DNA from: Solenopsis invicta
Taxonomy: Eukaryota > Arthropoda > Insecta > Hymenoptera > Formicidae
Assembly: GCF_016802725.1 (NCBI RefSeq)
Contig: NC_052666.1
Coordinates: 24,333,497-24,397,496, forward strand
Direction: 5' to 3'
DNA: 64,000 bases
The notes under the pieces were generated by a model. It did not search any database. It was not told where the DNA came from and worked only from the letters and a program-made list of their open reading frames with translations. Shown piece after piece: positions 1 through 12,524 of the stretch. Every line of letters starts with the position of its first letter. Positions within the stretch are counted from its first letter, which is position 1. Made by a program: the position numbers and the translations under genes.

Positions 1-596
1 AATACCAAATTCAACTAAAAAGATATACAAATTGTCATAATTTTGTAAAAATCTTTGTCATATATATAATTTTTTAAAAAACTCAAAAAATTATAAATAT
101 TATTAGTTTAGAAATTTTTATTACATATGATATACGTATATTTGTGCCAAAAGTACAACTCATAAATCGAATTACAAAGATTTTCCATATGAAAAATGCG
201 TGAGTTTAAATTTCGTCCTACGTTCAGCTTAATACCTTGTTTGTATTCAACTATTCCTCTGTATACAGAATGTTAAGTATCGCGTGTTTTACAAGTTTGA
301 TAAATTATTACAGCCCCTACGAACCTCGTGTCGCTCCGATGTCGTGTTTAATATCGGATAGAGAAAAGCAATATGTAATGCTATGACACGATGATTTCTC
401 GCGCCCGCGTTCGCAACAGGTCAAGGGATTATACTTAACCCTGACGTAGGACAGAAACGCTCTCTCTCTCTCTCTCTCTCTTTCCTTTGCCCTTCTCTAC
501 TACCTGAAGATTATGAGACCCACCGGTACGCCGAGTTCGCCCGACCACGTAATTCTGTCCTTTCAGAAGAATCTCAACAGGTTTTATTTGCTAGCA
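1..596. other. AT-rich left edge with a (CT)n run
   Basis: The first 400 bases are AT-rich and without recognisable content. A (CT)n microsatellite occupies roughly 460-481. No gene is visible. Confidence 0.5.
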
Positions 597-610
597 GGTA
601 TATAAATACC
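597..610 (+). promoter_or_regulatory. TATA-box-like palindrome GGTATATAAATACC
   Basis: A TATATAAA sits in a GC-richer context about 110 bp left of the foldback element, followed by GGGAGCCAAGCG. No open frame of note follows on the plus strand. It could be a genuine promoter or a chance palindrome. Confidence 0.25.
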
Positions 611-712
611 TGGGAGCCAAGCGTACGTTTCCTAGCGGAGGGTCACCACCCGCTCGTAAACGAGCCTATTCCGCCACGATGCTTTGACGTGAATGAACAA
701 CGACGATAATCA

Positions 713-721
713 TGGTAATTA
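713..721 (+). repeat. Left 9-bp target site duplication of the foldback element
   Basis: TGGTAATTA is identical to the copy at 5338-5346. The two abut the outermost paired bases of the inverted repeat, which begins CA on both ends. Confidence 0.75.
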
Positions 722-1711
722 CAACTATTAAGTTGGCACAGCCATTTTAACACAATCAAATGCGACTCATATAGAAATTATTTGTTATTTTTTGGTCTAT
801 TTACGATTTTTTTGTTCCAGCTGTTTCGCTAAAAACAATGGCTGTGCTAACTTGAGATTAAAGTTACCACAGCCATTAAGAAAAAAAAAAGAAAATTACA
901 AACCAAATACGTATTTTTGTAGTGCTATTTCTTTGCTAATTTTTTGCTCAATTTAAAATTTTTTGCTGCAGCCGTTTCGCTAAAAACATGGCTGTGCTAA
1001 CTTTACTTTTAAACTAACACAGCCATTGTTTTTAGCAAAGTAACTGAAGTAAAAAAAAATCGTAAATAAACCAACAAATTAGAAAAAAATAGCAAATTAT
1101 TCTTGTGAAAGTCGCACTTGATTAAGCGGAAATGGCTGGCCAGATTAATAGACGTACATTCTCACTGCATTTTTTTCACTACCTTGTAAGTAATAAATTC
1201 AAAAATTTAATTTAAATTCAAAAGTTAATGTAAGTAAGTATAATGTAAGTACTTGAAAAGTGCAGAATATTTTACATAATCACTTTATATATTTTATATG
1301 TTATTTTATATAATAAATTTGATGATAAAAAATATTTCGTGATATTTTCAATTTTCTGAAAATCTTGCAGGTGTAAGCGTTTGGCAAAAAAATGTATGAG
1401 AATATTTTTTTACACATACTTGTGTGTTTATTCTACAAATTTCAGACGTGTGAAATATAGTGTGAGAACACTAGATTTTCCCGTAACGTTCATCAAAATA
1501 GCGCTAACAGATTAATATTGTAAAAATACAAATTTTATTTACCTACTGAAGTGTACATTTACGTGCAATAAATTGTTGAATAAAAATACTTTCAGGAATA
1601 TATATTGATATATTAATCTAGCGTAGCGCATCCATTTTAAAGAGCAATGGATCTCTATCAATACATTCAACAGAGATTCATTACTAGATTAAAATATAAT
1701 TTTTCACTCAC

Positions 1712-1752
1712 CGACACACGATGCGCAACAGCGGAGTTTTCAATTTTTTAAT
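1712..1752 (-). other. Exon-like 41-nt segment in the left arm of the foldback element
   Basis: On the minus strand this segment is bounded by TATTTTACAG| and |GTGAGTG, with a donor |GTAAGATT 445 nt upstream at 2197. The matching segment in the right arm is 4597-4637, with the same length and the same splice borders. It looks like an internal exon of an outward transcript whose next exon would lie outside the element. Confidence 0.4.
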
Positions 1753-2039
1753 CTGTAAAATATAAAATAATTCACATTAAAATATCGTCTGCAGTAATTA
1801 ATATTACAAAAGCTGATTACGTTACATTGAGTTTTTTTTTATCTTTGTCCAGTAGTATTCTAATATATTTTAATATACAATTTTATGTACATGCATGTAT
1901 AGTTTGATTTTCGAAATATTTCTTACGCATGAAATTGCAAACAAAACTGTTCTAAATTCCGAAATTCTGATGCAAAACTCTTTTTTTAATTTCGTCTAAA
2001 GTGGACTCTAATTTACCAAAAATGAAACATAATTGAAAA

Positions 2040-4300
2040 TGAAATGGACCGCGCACGTTCGCGTTTGTTCGTCGCTATTCCATCAATCAAAGAAGATTGG
2101 AAAACGCGGCTCTTACGTGGACCGGAGATTTATTACGGCGGAATCGCGATGATTTTTGTCGAGCTACCAACAGTTAACAACGTATAAATAATCTTACCTG
2201 AAGAGTTGATCCGCCGTCGCCCGATACTCGTCCCGAGCCTCCGCCTCCTCTCAGATCGCGTGCACAATCAAACACTCGCGAACGATATGATCAATTACGA
2301 TCGCGTGCTAATTATTAAAACAACGCGCGACACTTTGTTGACGGCACGTTGCTCCCAGCGCGCGGCGATGCGACATCATCAGGCAGCGAAAGAGACACAC
2401 GACCGAACGAGCTGCCTGCACACGGCAAACTGTTCGGCATCGATGATAACACGCGATACATTGGCCGGACGAATGTCGCGATGATTCGCGCGGGATGAAT
2501 GTATCTTGTTGACTTCCACGCCGTCCCGCAAGAACAACACGCACGTCTCAGAGCGATCTCGCGGTCTCGTCCGAATGTTTATTTCACTGCTTTCATTACT
2601 CCCGAAAACACCGTACGTGCAAACGCCGCTCGCCATATTGATGACGTCATGCGATGGGTACGTACGGCACGAAGCTCGCGGCGAGAGAAGCTCGTCGTCG
2701 CTAAGTTCACGCTTTATGGCGAGGAGAAACGGGCGCGGAACGGTTCGTTGCGGTGTAAACACGACGGTCACCCTGTACTCGCGTCCGTCGCTCGGCGCAC
2801 GGCGCGGCGGCGACGAGTCAACACACGCGTTTCAAGACGATCGTCACCGTACACAAGACTCATTTCACTCCATAACACTGCACATAAACATTGGCGAATC
2901 GTGGTTGTGAAACACACTCGGCGAGACACACGGAGGTCGTGCGGTCCGCGCTCGTCGAAATGCGTAGCCGCTACGCCACTAATCCGTCGAATGCTGGTCC
3001 CGTCGGCTACTGCCGCTACTGGCCCATCGCCCGTCATCCACGCACCTCACGCATATCACGCACGGCTCCTCGTTGCACGATGCTCGGAGTCGAAAATCGA
3101 TCTCCCTGCGAATCTACCTACCGCAATGAATCGAGACACGAAATCGATCCGCGATCGACCGCCACCCGCGATGCTTCACTACTAGACCGTGGCGCGGCGA
3201 GGCGCTAGAGTGGAGCATTGCGGAAGTTGGCGGACGGACGTGCGGTGGATCGTGGATCGATTTCGTGTCGCGTGTCGCGTTTTGTCGCGGTAGATCCGCA
3301 GGAAGCTCGATTCCGACACACGTGTAATAATCGTGCGACAAGGAGCCGCCGCGGTACGCGTATTTCGGCTGCCGACGAGTGACGGGCGATGGGCCAATAG
3401 AGTCAACGAGGGGACAGCATTCGACGGACTAGTGACGTAGCGGCTACGCAATTTCGGCGAGCTCCGATCTCGCCGCGTGTATCTCGCTACGTACCGAATT
3501 CGAGTGTAATGTGCAGTGACGGGGAGTAAAATGAGTTTTGTGTACCGTGACGATCATCCCGAGATGTGTATGTTGACTCTTCGCCGCCGCGCCGCGCGCC
3601 GAGCGATGGACGCGAATACAGGTGACCGTCATGTTTTCCGCCCGTTTCTCCTAATGCGTGAACTTAGCGACGACGAGCCTCTCTCGCCGCGAGCTTCGTG
3701 ACGTACGTACGCGTACCAGTTCGCATGACGTCATCAATATGGCGAGCGGAGTCTCTTTGCACGTATATACGTCCGAATTTTCGTGAGTAATCTGTGGCGA
3801 AATAAACATTTGGACGAGACCGCGAGATTGCTCCGAGACGCGCGTGTTGTTGTTCTTGCGGGACGGCGTGAAAGTCAACAAGATAACTTCACCCCTCGCG
3901 AATCATCGCGACATTCGTCCGGCCAATGTATCGCGTGTTATCATCGATGCCGAACAGTTTGCCGTGTGCGCGCAGCTAGTTCGGTCGTGTGTCTCTTTCG
4001 CTGCCTGATGATGTCGCATCGCCGCGCGCCGGGAGCAAAGTGTCAACGCCGTCAACAAAGTGTCGCGCGTTGTTGTAATAATTACGTCGCGATCGTAATT
4101 GATCATATCGCTCGCGAGTGTTTTATTGTGCACGGGATCTGAGAGGAGGCGGAGGCTCGGGACGAGCATCGAGCAACGGCGGAACAACCCTGTGGGTAAG
4201 ATTATTTATACGTTGTGAACTATTGGTAGCTCGGCAAAAATCATCGCGATTCCGTCGTAATAAAACGCGATCCGTTTCATTCTCATTAAAATATGTTTCA
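2040..4300. promoter_or_regulatory. CpG-rich core of the foldback element, putative bidirectional promoter
   Basis: The inner 2.2 kb is strikingly CpG- and GC-rich compared with the AT-rich outer arms. TGACGTCA palindromes (CRE type) occur at mirrored positions 2642-2649 and 3726-3733, each next to GCCATATTG. Both arms carry outward-facing donor sites (GTAAGATTATT) at 2193-2197 on the minus strand and 4196-4200 on the plus strand. Together these suggest outward divergent transcription from the core; promoter activity is inference. Confidence 0.4.
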
Positions 4301-4596
4301 TTTTCAGTAAATTACAGTTGTTTGCATAGTCCGCTTTAGACGAACTCTGAAAATAGAGTTTTGCGTCAGAATTTCAGAATTTAGAACAGAGTTTTGTTTG
4401 CAATTTCGTGCGTAAGAAATATTTCAAAAATCAAAAAATACATGCATGTAAAATTGTATATAAAATAAAATTGTATATTAAAATATATTAGAATGACAAA
4501 GAAAAATAAAAACTCAATGTAACGTAATCAGTTTTTGTAACATTAGTTACTGTGGACGCTACTATAACGTGAATTATATTTATTTGTATTTTACAG

Positions 4597-4637
4597 ATTA
4601 CGAAGTTGAAAACTCCGCTGTTGCGCATCGTGTGTCG
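4597..4637 (+). other. Exon-like 41-nt segment in the right arm of the foldback element
   Basis: On the plus strand this segment is bounded by GTATTTTACAG| and |GTGAGTG, preceded by a donor |GTAAGATT at 4196. It mirrors 1712-1752. The segment has an open frame but no coding potential I recognise, so it is probably an untranslated exon. Confidence 0.4.
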
Positions 4638-5337
4638 GTGAGTGAAAAATTATATTTTAATCTAGTAATGAATCTCTGTTGAATGTATTGATAGAGATCC
4701 ATTGCTCTTTAAAATGGATGCGCTACGCTAGATTAATATATCAATATATATTCCTGAAAGTATTTTTATTCAACAATTTATTGCACGTAAATGTACACTT
4801 CAGTACGTAAATAAAATTTATATTTTTACAATATTAATCTGTTAGCGCTATTTTGATAAACGTTACGGGAAAATCTAGTGTTCTTAAACTATATTTTACA
4901 CGTCTGAAATTTGTAGAATAAACACACAAGTGTGTGTAAAAAAATATTCTTATACATTTTTTTGCTAAACGCCCGCAAGATTTTCAGAAAATTGAAAATA
5001 TCACAAAATATTTTTTATCATCAAATTTATTATATAAAATAACATATAAAATATATAAAGTGATTATGTAAATAATCTACATTTTTCAAGTACTTACATT
5101 ATAACTTTTGAGTTTAAATTAAATTAAATTAATTTTTTGAATTCATTACTCAGTTACAAAATAGTGAAATAAAATACAGTAAGAATGTGCGTCTATTAAG
5201 CTAGTCATTATTTTTAACAAAACGGCTGGAGCAAAAAATTGTAAACAGATAAACAAATTAGCGAGAAAATAGCAAATAATTTCTGTATGAACCGCATTTG
5301 ATTGTACTAAAATGGCTGTGCCAGCTCAATAAAAGTG

Positions 5338-5346
5338 TGGTAATTA
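5338..5346 (+). repeat. Right 9-bp target site duplication of the foldback element
   Basis: TGGTAATTA matches 713-721 exactly and lies immediately outside the right terminal inverted repeat. Confidence 0.75.
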
Positions 5347-6669
5347 AAGAATGATTTTAGTTGTATTATCGATGTCAAGGTAATAGCAGTGTGATATTTT
5401 TGAAGGATTTTTTATGGATTTACACCGAATAAATCCCCAGGAATCAATTAAATATTTTTGTTAATTGAAACATGCAGAAAAATGCAAAATCAAATTTAGA
5501 TAGCTTGAGAGAATAATTAAATTGGTCATTTCAGAAACCCCATTAGTTACAAAATCTAATTTTTGAAAAACTGTAAAACCTTGGTTTTTACAACTGTAGT
5601 ACTAAATGTATGTAAAAAATATTTTATTATCTCGTATATTAAGTGAGTGGAACATATTATTTTTAAAATTTATTTTCAAAGAGAAAAGTAATTTATATAG
5701 TATGAAATAGAATTTTTTTAATTAAAAAATTTTGTAAGTATAATGGCAGACTCTTCTAAAAATGTTACAAAATAATAGGTATCTTAGAAAGATATGTAAC
5801 TTTATTGTTGAATACGCAACTCATGAAAAAAAGCAAACTCGTAACTCTGAATTTCAGTGTGTTAAAATGATTTACAACTAAATATATTTTTATACAGCAT
5901 GATTTAAGGAAAATAATCACTGACTTATAATACTTCTCATGTGAATGTTTTTAAACAATCGTACCTAGGAAAGGAAAAAACAGTAACTTGGGTGAAGTGA
6001 TTAGTGAACAAATTGTATATTTCTTTTTTCTGATTTCCAAACTTTTTATTATGATATTTCAATTTTGACAAAAATTAATGAATAGGATTTCTGAAATAGT
6101 TGATTCAATTTTTGACACTGTCGTAAGGTCGTCATAAATTATAAAATTTATATACACGCAAATATATTTTTTATTGTATACGTAGAATGACATTATTTGC
6201 TTTAATATTACTACCAGCAAGATGCAACTATAATTTTGTGAAGAATTAAAAATAAATTACATTCTTCTTTTTCTTGCAAGAGCACGAAATATATGGGCAT
6301 AAACAGATTCTTTGAGAAAAAAAGAAAAATCAGTCTCTCTTATTTTTCTTTCCGTACTATATGTAACCTGATTATAAAAATTAATTACTTATATATTATA
6401 AACGGATATCATGATGGTCATAATCGAAGGGAAAAAAATTAATCCATAACGATATTCTTTCAGTAATCATATTTGCAAAGAGATTAGATACCGAGTATCA
6501 ATTTTAATCTCTTCTGTTCCTTTTTCTTTTGCAAATACGATTACTTATAATTGTCTTTCCATAATTAAAGTTTACACCGTAAAAAAGAATTTCCGTTCAG
6601 AAAACCTCTTATAAATCGAATTTTATAAAATCGAAAATATAACGCTTACACCGAATATCTGCCCGCCTC

Positions 6670-6672
<3 letters not shown>

Positions 6673-6713
<41 letters not shown>
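6673..6713. repeat. (CT)n microsatellite
   Basis: This is an uninterrupted CT dinucleotide run of about 40 bases in otherwise AT-rich DNA. Confidence 0.9.
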
Positions 6714-6716
<3 letters not shown>

Positions 6717-7854
6717 CCGTCGTCGTTAGCAACATCCAATTAACGAATATTTTTGATTCTTCAAAAAGGGTTTTCATTATGAACGGAAAATCGCGCGTCA
6801 TGTTCAAACGGGTGTGCGAACACGGTGAGCAGATTTTTCTCTCTATTTAATGGCTCTCTATTCTCTCGTTCGTACACTCGATCCACTGATTCACGACGTG
6901 ATTCGACGCGTTGTCAATTAAATCGGTGCAAGAACCAATGACCGGAAGTAATAGTCTATCGAGAATCATGGAAAAGGTCTCTAGCCGAGATGCGTGTCAA
7001 TCTCGTCGTGCCCCCCGGAATTGATTTTAATATTCATCACACGCTGCTACCTGTGAATTTCCCGTAGACATATTGCCATAATATTAAATCCGTATATTCA
7101 GTCACATATTAAAAGCATCGTTATTCTAGCACGTGTAGAAGATCATGCGATAAAAGTTTCAACACGAAGCCATAAAGATAACAGAAGGATGTTTTTACCT
7201 ACCTTAGTAAATATAAATTTTACATGCTTTATTCAATCGCTTTATTTCAAAGCTAAAATATTCACCTTCCATTGGAAAAAAAAATTAGTAGAAAAATAAT
7301 CTCGATAATACAACAAACATTAAAAAAAAGACTTCAGTAACGCCGCATTATCATCAATGCGTATATTACAATTCGCGTCTGCAGCTCTACCGCGCCGAAC
7401 AAATAGGATTGTCAATCATTTACCTCTCGAACTGGAAACTTTGCGGGGGTAACTTTCGGTCAATCGCTCATTATATGTGACAACAGCTGACACATCTCTC
7501 CGAGAACGTTGCGGGGACGCAACTCCGCATTAATGCAACGTGGACAGGTCGGGATATGAGCGACAGAGAGAGAGAAAGAGAGAGAATCGGGAGAAGCGAG
7601 AGCGAGCGAGCGGCTGGCGCATACGCGTCGCTACACACATATACACGCGGTCGGATTTATGTCAACGTATCTATTAGCCATGCAGCATCGGCGAGTCTTG
7701 CCTGTCGGCTCGAGAGCGCGATTGCGTGAGCGCAAAACGCAGCCATACGCGAAATCCCGACCCGCACGGCCGGATCCTCGTTGCAAACAAGTCTTGATAG
7801 TCAGAACTCAGGCAACGACCACGCGCCCACGCACGTGCGTGCGTGAGTACGTAA

Positions 7855-7881
7855 GTGCGTGCGTGCGTGCGTGCGTGCGTG
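7855..7881. repeat. (GTGC)n tetranucleotide microsatellite
   Basis: Tandem GTGC units lie in a CpG-rich stretch. The same unit on the opposite strand makes the run near 52340-52380. Confidence 0.85.
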
Positions 7882-10800
7882 GGCAGCTAACTGACGACTG
7901 AAGGTGGACACTTTTCGAACATGTGCACGGTGCATTAAGACGTTTTTCATGACGGAAATGCTCTTGCGATCAGGAAAATGCATGGTTGAGGCGGAAGAAC
8001 ATTAGTCTACGCGATTTATCAGCGGTATAAGCGCCAGCGAGCGATTCGTGATTAATTTAACGCTCGGTTGTGCATTATAATGTTTGCAGGGGGACGTCGT
8101 ATATCAGTGCGTACGGCGCACCTGCACGCGCTTTTTCCACGGATTATAATTTAATTTGCTACGTCGTTGCGCAAGTTTATCGACTCTGTGTCTTTGCCTT
8201 GATGCGTGTCGCCGATGTTTTACGGCGTTCCTGATACATAGATTAAATACACGTTTGTCATGAAAAACGACTGCTGATATAATATCAAAATTTAATGCTA
8301 TGCAGAAATCGAAATATAATACATGTTTATATCGTACACTGATTGTGAGAAAAATGTTTTGTACTTATATCAACAAGTGTATGGTCGAAAACATTTTTCT
8401 GAGACCAAACAGAATTTCTGGCTACCACAATTAGACTCGATTTTACTGTTAAAATGTTTAATAGATTTAATTATAAGGAAAATGTCCAAAATATTTTCTG
8501 GTCTCACTTTTTTTATTATGATATTCATATAATAAGCTAACAGTATTTAGTGATAAAGACTTTGTGAAGTTCGAAACGTGCGTACTAATTAATAAATTAA
8601 TATTAAAATATAATTTTTTATTATTTTTTTTTAATTGCTTGTTTCTTGGCCTTCTTAACCTTTCAACTTTTCTAAGGATTTAATTAGTGCACTTGTAAAA
8701 TTTGTAGTTATATTCATTATACGTTTCTTTTCTTAAAAAAAATTATGTTGACCTAATGAAATGTAAGGTTTATATTATTATCAAGAATTCTGATACATTT
8801 TATAGGAGGGAATTAATTATGCTCCTCTGGTAATTTTTAAAAGAATTTTGATTCTTCCATTATCCAATAGACGTACTGGTTGAATTTATTAGATTTCCAA
8901 TTTATGCACATTTTTTTCCAAAGTTTAAAAATAAAAGAATAAATATGTTTCTATAATAATAATAATATTTATTTGTAAATCTTATACATAATTTATACAG
9001 TTACTCAATTTTTTACATAAAACATGGACACGTGTGATAATATTATTTTTCTAGAATTTTAGAAGAAAGATTACCCACACAGCTCCAATATACTTTCAAT
9101 ATACGCTTCAGTTAAATATTAATTTCGTAGTAAACGACGTATAACGTTCTACACGTGACTCGAATAAATTGAATTAAAAAGAAGCTTAAATAAAACTTTG
9201 TTAGCTCCTTCGATCTTCAATTAATTTTTTCTAACCGTTTTCCCCTCCATTGTATAGATTTTGCTTCATTTTATTTAATTTAAACGAGAAACTGATAATT
9301 TGGTAAAACTTCGTTTAACTCAATTTTCATTGTCATCGATGCATGAAATGTATTTAAAGTGATCTTTATTCTTTCCCTCTGGATCTTACTCTCTCTCTAT
9401 TTTTAACACAGAACAACTACCATTTGCATAAAAATGAGAAACTCGCGCACGAAAAGCTCCGAGTATTTGATCGTGGGTAGAGATTAATTCCATCTAATGA
9501 CATTACTCACGATCAAAGTGTACGAAATTGCAATGAGATCGCGCGCGTCGTAATTAAAGTTTCGAACTCTTCACAAAGTACGCTTTTTACTATTAAAACT
9601 TTAGAGTTGATTCAATCTCGCCATAAATACATATATATCTGGATAATTTTCAACAATTAAAGTACGTTCCGATTTAATTAATTTGTTTTCAAATTAACGC
9701 TGTTATTGCTGATTGCCTAAAAATGTTTAATTACTTGACGCTGAATGAAAAATAGCATCGGAGAGCCGAGAAACCAATCGCGATACGTAGTGTTGTTCCA
9801 TCGCACGCGTCTCCGTCGCGTGAATGGCACGTGGGTCTTAACTTTCGTTTAACACGCCCACGCATAGTTCTCGCGGTGTACAACACTTTCGGTTCGCTAA
9901 CTTCGGCCACGACGTTTGAATTATTCAGTGGAATTATTTATGAAGTTTCGAGTCGACGAGATCGAAAATATATTAAATTCACGCGTCCTTGTTCGGCGAT
10001 GGGCGAATCGCTGGCTCATATAAATTCATCTCTCGCACTCACTTTTATATATATATCTTATATATACATGTATATTCCCACCGTGACGCGACGGTAATTC
10101 GGGCATTTATTAAGAGCGATGTTTTCCACGCGCGTGCATAATACTTAATAGGTTTACCCTTTACCGAATGGGAGCCCGTCTTTACGGGATGTAAACGCAC
10201 TGCCCCATTAATTGCGATCATATCTCTCGTTGCACTCCAACGGGACTGCAGCGTGTGCTCGTAAGTGTAATTGATATTGCGTTAGGATTAACGATAATTT
10301 AAGTGCTTTAATTGGATTCCCTGTTGTAATTCACGGCGTAATTATCACCAGTATAATTCGTGTTGCATAATCAGAATGTTAATGCAATATTTCTTAAGAT
10401 CCAGTGGTCGAGAAAAAATATTTATTACATAAGATATTTATTAGAAAATATTCAAGAAGATATTCTATGTTTTCTAAATAAATTTTTTAAAGAGAAATTT
10501 TTGAACCTAGTACTACCAAAGTACTTGTAGAATATCTTTATAAGTTCAGTGCTTTAATTTGCCAAATACGAATTAAATTTTATCAATGAGTGAGGAAGTA
10601 TTAAAATAATTAGTCGCAAGTTTTTCCGCATATTATTTTTCATATATACATTGATGTAGGGTTTTTTATGTTCAATGATAAGTTGCAATTTTTTTATTTA
10701 TATTCGCGAAAATTTGCGATACTACGATGAAATCGAGAAGTAAACATCAAAAAGATATGGTCTATTCAATGAAGAGATCAGAATCGGCTTGATTTCGCCT

Positions 10801-12076
10801 AGACGATATTTTCTGAAGTAGAAGCCGTGGAAAAAGCCTTTTCATTGCTCTACGCGGAAATGGTGGGAGTCTATCGAATCCGCATGAATATGTAAACTAT
10901 GTAAGTCGTATAAGTATCATGCACCTTCGCAACGCGCATACCCCCGCGCGCGTATATCGGAAAATACTGAAAAGCTTTGCGCACAAAGGATGCCGAGACA
11001 CGTCGTAAAACGTGCTCACCATGCGCGACGATGTTCCTTGCGTTAACTTTGTTCATAAAATTTCGCAATGCCACGAGCATTTAAAAGATCTTGTCGTAAC
11101 TCTTACTTAGACCCTATAACTTTCGTAATCCCATTTTTAATTGACTTATCTATATATGTACGTAACGAGCCTCGCGATACACGGTCCAATAAAAGTCAGA
11201 CTGTTTGTTTTACCGCCAGCAACTTCATCGTAAGAAAAATGAACCTTTCTCCGCTTATTTTGCTTCAATACGTGTAATGTTAAATTACTATCTAATACTT
11301 TCCAAAAAAAAGAGGGCAAAAAATATTTGGACTTTAAAAGCCAAATATTTATTTGTGAGTCTTAAACCTTTTTCCAGGGTATTGCGCCAGTGCAGGCGCG
11401 TTTGCCTTTACGCGATCCGATCTTACACACACCATCATACATACGTATCGAATCTGGAACCTGTGTCGTTGGTGCTCGGAAAGGAGTGTTTTAATTGGCG
11501 GCATAGTTAGAGGGAGCAGGCAACGTACCGCAAATTTGCATGAAAAGGGAGAGAAGGGAGATGAAGAAGGAACAGGCAAAGAAGGGCGGAGGATTACCTT
11601 TTAAGGCAACGAATCAGAGATTTAAAGGGTCAGTGGCGGCGATGTCAGACGACACACAAAGAGCTATTAGCGTAATTAGCCGACTACCTGTGGTGACTAT
11701 CGGACAAGCCGCGATCTCACGCAGATATCGAAATAAGAACGACGAATCTAATGAGGTGTAAATATCATGGAGATATGGTTTAATTAATGTGCCAGCGCGC
11801 GACGGAAATTCGTGCTGTCGAGAATTCAAGGGAAACGATCGCGAAACGTTAATGAAGCGCGAATATCGCAAGAAGCATGCGTAATGATGCGGCATAAGAA
11901 ATGTCACAAATGTCAACGAGCCAATATTCTTAGTTATAAAACAAATCGACATTATAAATCGACGTATAAATCTTGCAACGATAGTGAGAGTAAAATGATT
12001 GTGTTGGTTGTGACTATAATTAAATGTTAAAATAATTATGGGAGCTCCATTTTTATAATTATACTGCTACAGTGTT

Positions 12077-12372
12077 ACACGGAGAGAAGTTTCTATTAAA
12101 ATTTATTCTTAAAATCATGATATGGATTATTTACTCTCAAAGTCGTGGATTTCAAAGAATGTTAATATAATTTTGGTAAAAGTTTGTAAAATTTCAGTAA
12201 AATTTAACCAATGTATTTTATAATTTAAAAATTTTTATTTATAATATAAAATTTAGTTAAATTTTGTCAAAACTTTACCAAAGTGTAAAATTATGAAAAA
12301 ATTCTTCAAAATCTATTTTGACTCACGGCTATGATTTTCATGGTAAATTCTAAGAGAAACTTCTCTCCGCGT
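12077..12372. mobile_element. MITE with ACACGGAGAGAAGTTT-type termini
   Basis: The left end ACACGGAGAGAAGTTTCT pairs with the right end, whose complement reads ACGCGGAGAGAAGTTTCT. The match continues inward past AAAATCAT. The interior is AT-rich and non-coding. A related left end occurs at 37650 in the TnH intron. Confidence 0.65.
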
Positions 12373-12388
12373 AATAATAATATATATA

Positions 12389-12515
12389 TTAGGTTAGTAC
12401 AAAAGTTTGTAGCGTTGTTTCAGTAAAATTCAAAGATAATATTTATTATAAATATAAATGTATATAAATTTATTTAATCATATATGTACCGCTACAAACT
12501 CTTCTTCTAATCTAA
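12389..12515. mobile_element. Mariner-type MITE, 127 bp, TA target duplication
   Basis: The left terminus TTAGGTTAGTACAAAAGTTT continues to GTAGCG. The right terminus, read on the opposite strand, is TTAGATTAGAAGAAGAGTTT continuing to GTAGCG. TA dinucleotides flank both ends (12387-12388, 12516-12517). TTAGGTTrG at the tip with TA duplication is characteristic of mariner elements. There is no transposase, so this is a non-autonomous derivative. Confidence 0.8.
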
Positions 12516-12524
12516 TACAATGTA

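Larger units (their letters stand above)
722..5337. mobile_element. 4.6-kb foldback (long terminal inverted repeat) element with 9-bp target duplication
   Basis: The two halves are inverted copies of each other almost to the centre, near 3.2 kb. Landmark pairs are 722-745 with 5314-5337 (GGCACAGCCATTTTA core), 1621-1740 with 4610-4737, 2100-2300 with 4085-4260, and 2940-3180 with 3215-3450. A perfect direct repeat TGGTAATTA flanks the element at 713-721 and 5338-5346. Long inverted repeats plus a 9-bp duplication are typical of Mutator-like DNA transposons, but no transposase is present and the class is inference. The left arm is about 350 bp longer because its end carries extra copies of the subterminal motif. 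Open frames inside the arms are mirrored and unrecognised. The arms have diverged by point changes and small indels, so the insertion is not recent. Confidence 0.85.
5347..11981. other. 6.6 kb without a recognisable gene
   Basis: This is AT-rich DNA with a long (CT)n microsatellite (about 6673-6713), CpG-richer patches at 7.4-8.25 kb and 9.75-10.26 kb, and a (GTGC)n run at about 7855-7881. Open frames up to 112 codons (for example 11614-11952 minus) have no family features and no splice-supported partners. The CpG patches might be promoters or enhancers of a gene outside the window. Confidence 0.45.

Noticed and set aside
2499..3185. 228-codon plus-strand frame spanning the left arm core
   Set aside because: Arg/Ser/Thr-rich translation of CpG-rich inverted-repeat DNA with no domain. 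The mirrored DNA in the other arm does not keep this frame.
3783..4142. 119-codon plus-strand frame in the right arm of the foldback element, with a 78-codon mirrored frame at 2308-2544 minus
   Set aside because: Similarity between them follows from the arms being inverted copies. The left version starts later and the composition is not that of a transposase. Kept only as part of the element.
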